DNA of 16,221 nt from Sphingomonadales bacterium. GTDB taxonomy: Bacteria; Pseudomonadota; Alphaproteobacteria; Sphingomonadales; Sphingomonadaceae. The notes beneath the pieces were generated by a model. That model did not search any database and was not told the DNA's origin. It saw only the letters and a list, made by a program, of their open reading frames with translations. How positions within the stretch are numbered: position 1 is the first letter of the stretch; each line of letters opens with the position of its first letter. The translations under genes were made by a program, and so were the position numbers. The stretch is taken from the NCBI GenBank assembly GCA_013298745.1, contig JAAFIT010000004.1:3026-19246 (forward strand). The letters run 5' to 3'. Positions 15,490 through 16,221 of this stretch are shown piece after piece.

Positions 15490-15581
15490 GGCGAGTCCTT
15501 GCGAAGCTTTCTGCGGTCCTGTGTAGCCGGGGTGCGTGGGGCCGGACAGCAACTAAAACTTGGGGGTAGCGCTGCCACTGG

Positions 15582-16221
15582 CTAACGGAACACACCGCCG
15601 TCCAGCAGATGCGCGCGAACGGCCGGATCGGTCGTGAGGCCTGCTGCGCGTGTTGCCGCCTGGCCGGCAGCGTCCGAAACGCCGGTTCGGTGCAACAGCC
15701 GGGCGTGTGCCGCCCACCAGGGTTGATAGTCTTGGCCACGCGTGGCGATGACATCGAGCGCTGCCAACCCGGCGGCCGGGTCATCATCACCAATGACGAC
15801 GGCACGCGCCACCTGAGCGCCGATACTTGGCGCCATTGCAACAAGAAGATCGTAAAGCGCCAGCAGGGCTGTGGGATTTGGGTTGGCTGTGATGACAGCC
15901 TCGGCGTGCAGGGACTGAATCGCGGCTTCGATCTGAAAGCGGCCTGGCGTTTGATATCGCGCGGCCGAGCGCAGCAGCGTCTCAGCTTCGACGAAGGCGC
16001 TCCGGTCCCAACGGCTGGGGTCCTGTGAATATAGCGGGATGAAGGCACCGTTTTCATCGCGGCGCGCTGCACGTCGCGCCTCGCAATAGAGCATCAGTGC
16101 CAACAGGCCGTGATTTTCGGGATCATCGGGCGCCAGTTGCAGCAGCAACCGCGCCAGCCAGATTGCCTCGGGCGCAAGATCACGCGTCCGTTCGTCACTA
16201 CCAGCGACATGGTCCCAACCG
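15582..16221 (-). CDS. ECF42-type RNA polymerase sigma factor, C-terminal domain (partial, N-terminus off the right edge)
   Basis: The reading frame is open from the right edge to a TAG at 15582-15584, giving 212 visible residues. The part seen matches the C-terminal TPR-like (DUF6596) domain of ECF42 sigma factors: LAPEAIWLARLLLQLAPDDP, then GLLALMLYCEARRAARRDEN, YSQDPSRWDRSAFVEAETLL, GRFQIEAAIQSLHAEA and ALLALYDLLVAMAPS, with a final short repeat region. The sigma2 and sigma4 domains that bind RNA polymerase and promoter DNA would be encoded beyond 16221. Such factors usually sit next to YCII/DGPF-domain genes, which would be off the edge. An internal TTG at 16148 is not the true start, because family homology continues upstream of it. 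Confidence 0.86.
   Translation of the reverse strand, partial: GWDHVAGSDERTRDLAPEAIWLARLLLQLAPDDPENHGLLALMLYCEARRAARRDENGAFIPLYSQDPSRWDRSAFVEAETLLRSAARYQTPGRFQIEAAIQSLHAEAVITANPNPTALLALYDLLVAMAPSIGAQVARAVVIGDDDPAAGLAALDVIATRGQDYQPWWAAHARLLHRTGVSDAAGQAATRAAGLTTDPAVRAHLLDGGVFR

Noticed and set aside
15490..15581. Terminator or promoter between the sigma-factor gene and yghU
   Set aside because: GC-rich runs are present but no stable stem with a T-run and no convincing -35/-10 pair were seen.

Overview
The window looks like chromosomal DNA of an alphaproteobacterium, most likely a sphingomonad (Sphingomonadales). The evidence is high GC, a PEP-CTERM protein with the WALLIAGFG-type tail, a methionine synthase split into two genes, and an ArsR-methyltransferase regulator heading a metF-metH operon. 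The order assignment comes from remembered family features, not from a search. No rRNA, tRNA, CRISPR array, transposase or phage gene was seen. Coding density is very high and no gene-free stretch exceeds 300 bases; the longest is 1907-2084.

Left part (1-5197). A minus-strand pgsA-moaD-moaE cluster (phosphatidylglycerol phosphate synthesis and molybdopterin synthase; moaE runs off the left edge) is divergent from a nitroreductase. Then come a Tat-type exported YkuD_2 L,D-transpeptidase-like protein and a carboxymuconolactone decarboxylase-family protein. Going the other way are a Nu-like glutathione transferase, a SHOCT protein, a DUF6325-family protein and a tiny lipoprotein.

Centre (5198-13503). 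A METTL7-like methyltransferase converges on mlaA (outer-membrane lipid asymmetry lipoprotein). Divergent from mlaA is the main regulatory unit of the window: an ArsR-type DNA-binding domain fused to a SAM-methyltransferase fold (SahR-like), followed without real gaps by metF, metH part 1 (homocysteine/zinc domain), metH part 2 (folate, cobalamin and reactivation domains) and a GltS-type sodium/glutamate symporter. A perfect 16-bp palindrome lies between a consensus -35 and a weak -10 just before the regulator. The layout suggests an autoregulated, S-adenosylhomocysteine-responsive methyl-cycle operon: MetF makes 5-methyltetrahydrofolate, MetH1 activates homocysteine, and MetH2 carries the methyl group on B12 and reactivates the cofactor. 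The placement of gltS at the end of this unit is the least expected part.

Right part (13504-16221). All genes are on the minus strand: a PEP-CTERM secreted protein, a PaaI-type hotdog thioesterase overlapping a YghU-like glutathione transferase by 4 bases, and the C-terminal domain of an ECF42-type sigma factor cut by the right edge.

Nothing here is a clearly new system. The best leads are the operator/promoter arrangement of the SahR-like operon, the gltS member of that operon, and the small DUF6325/SHOCT/lipoprotein cluster.
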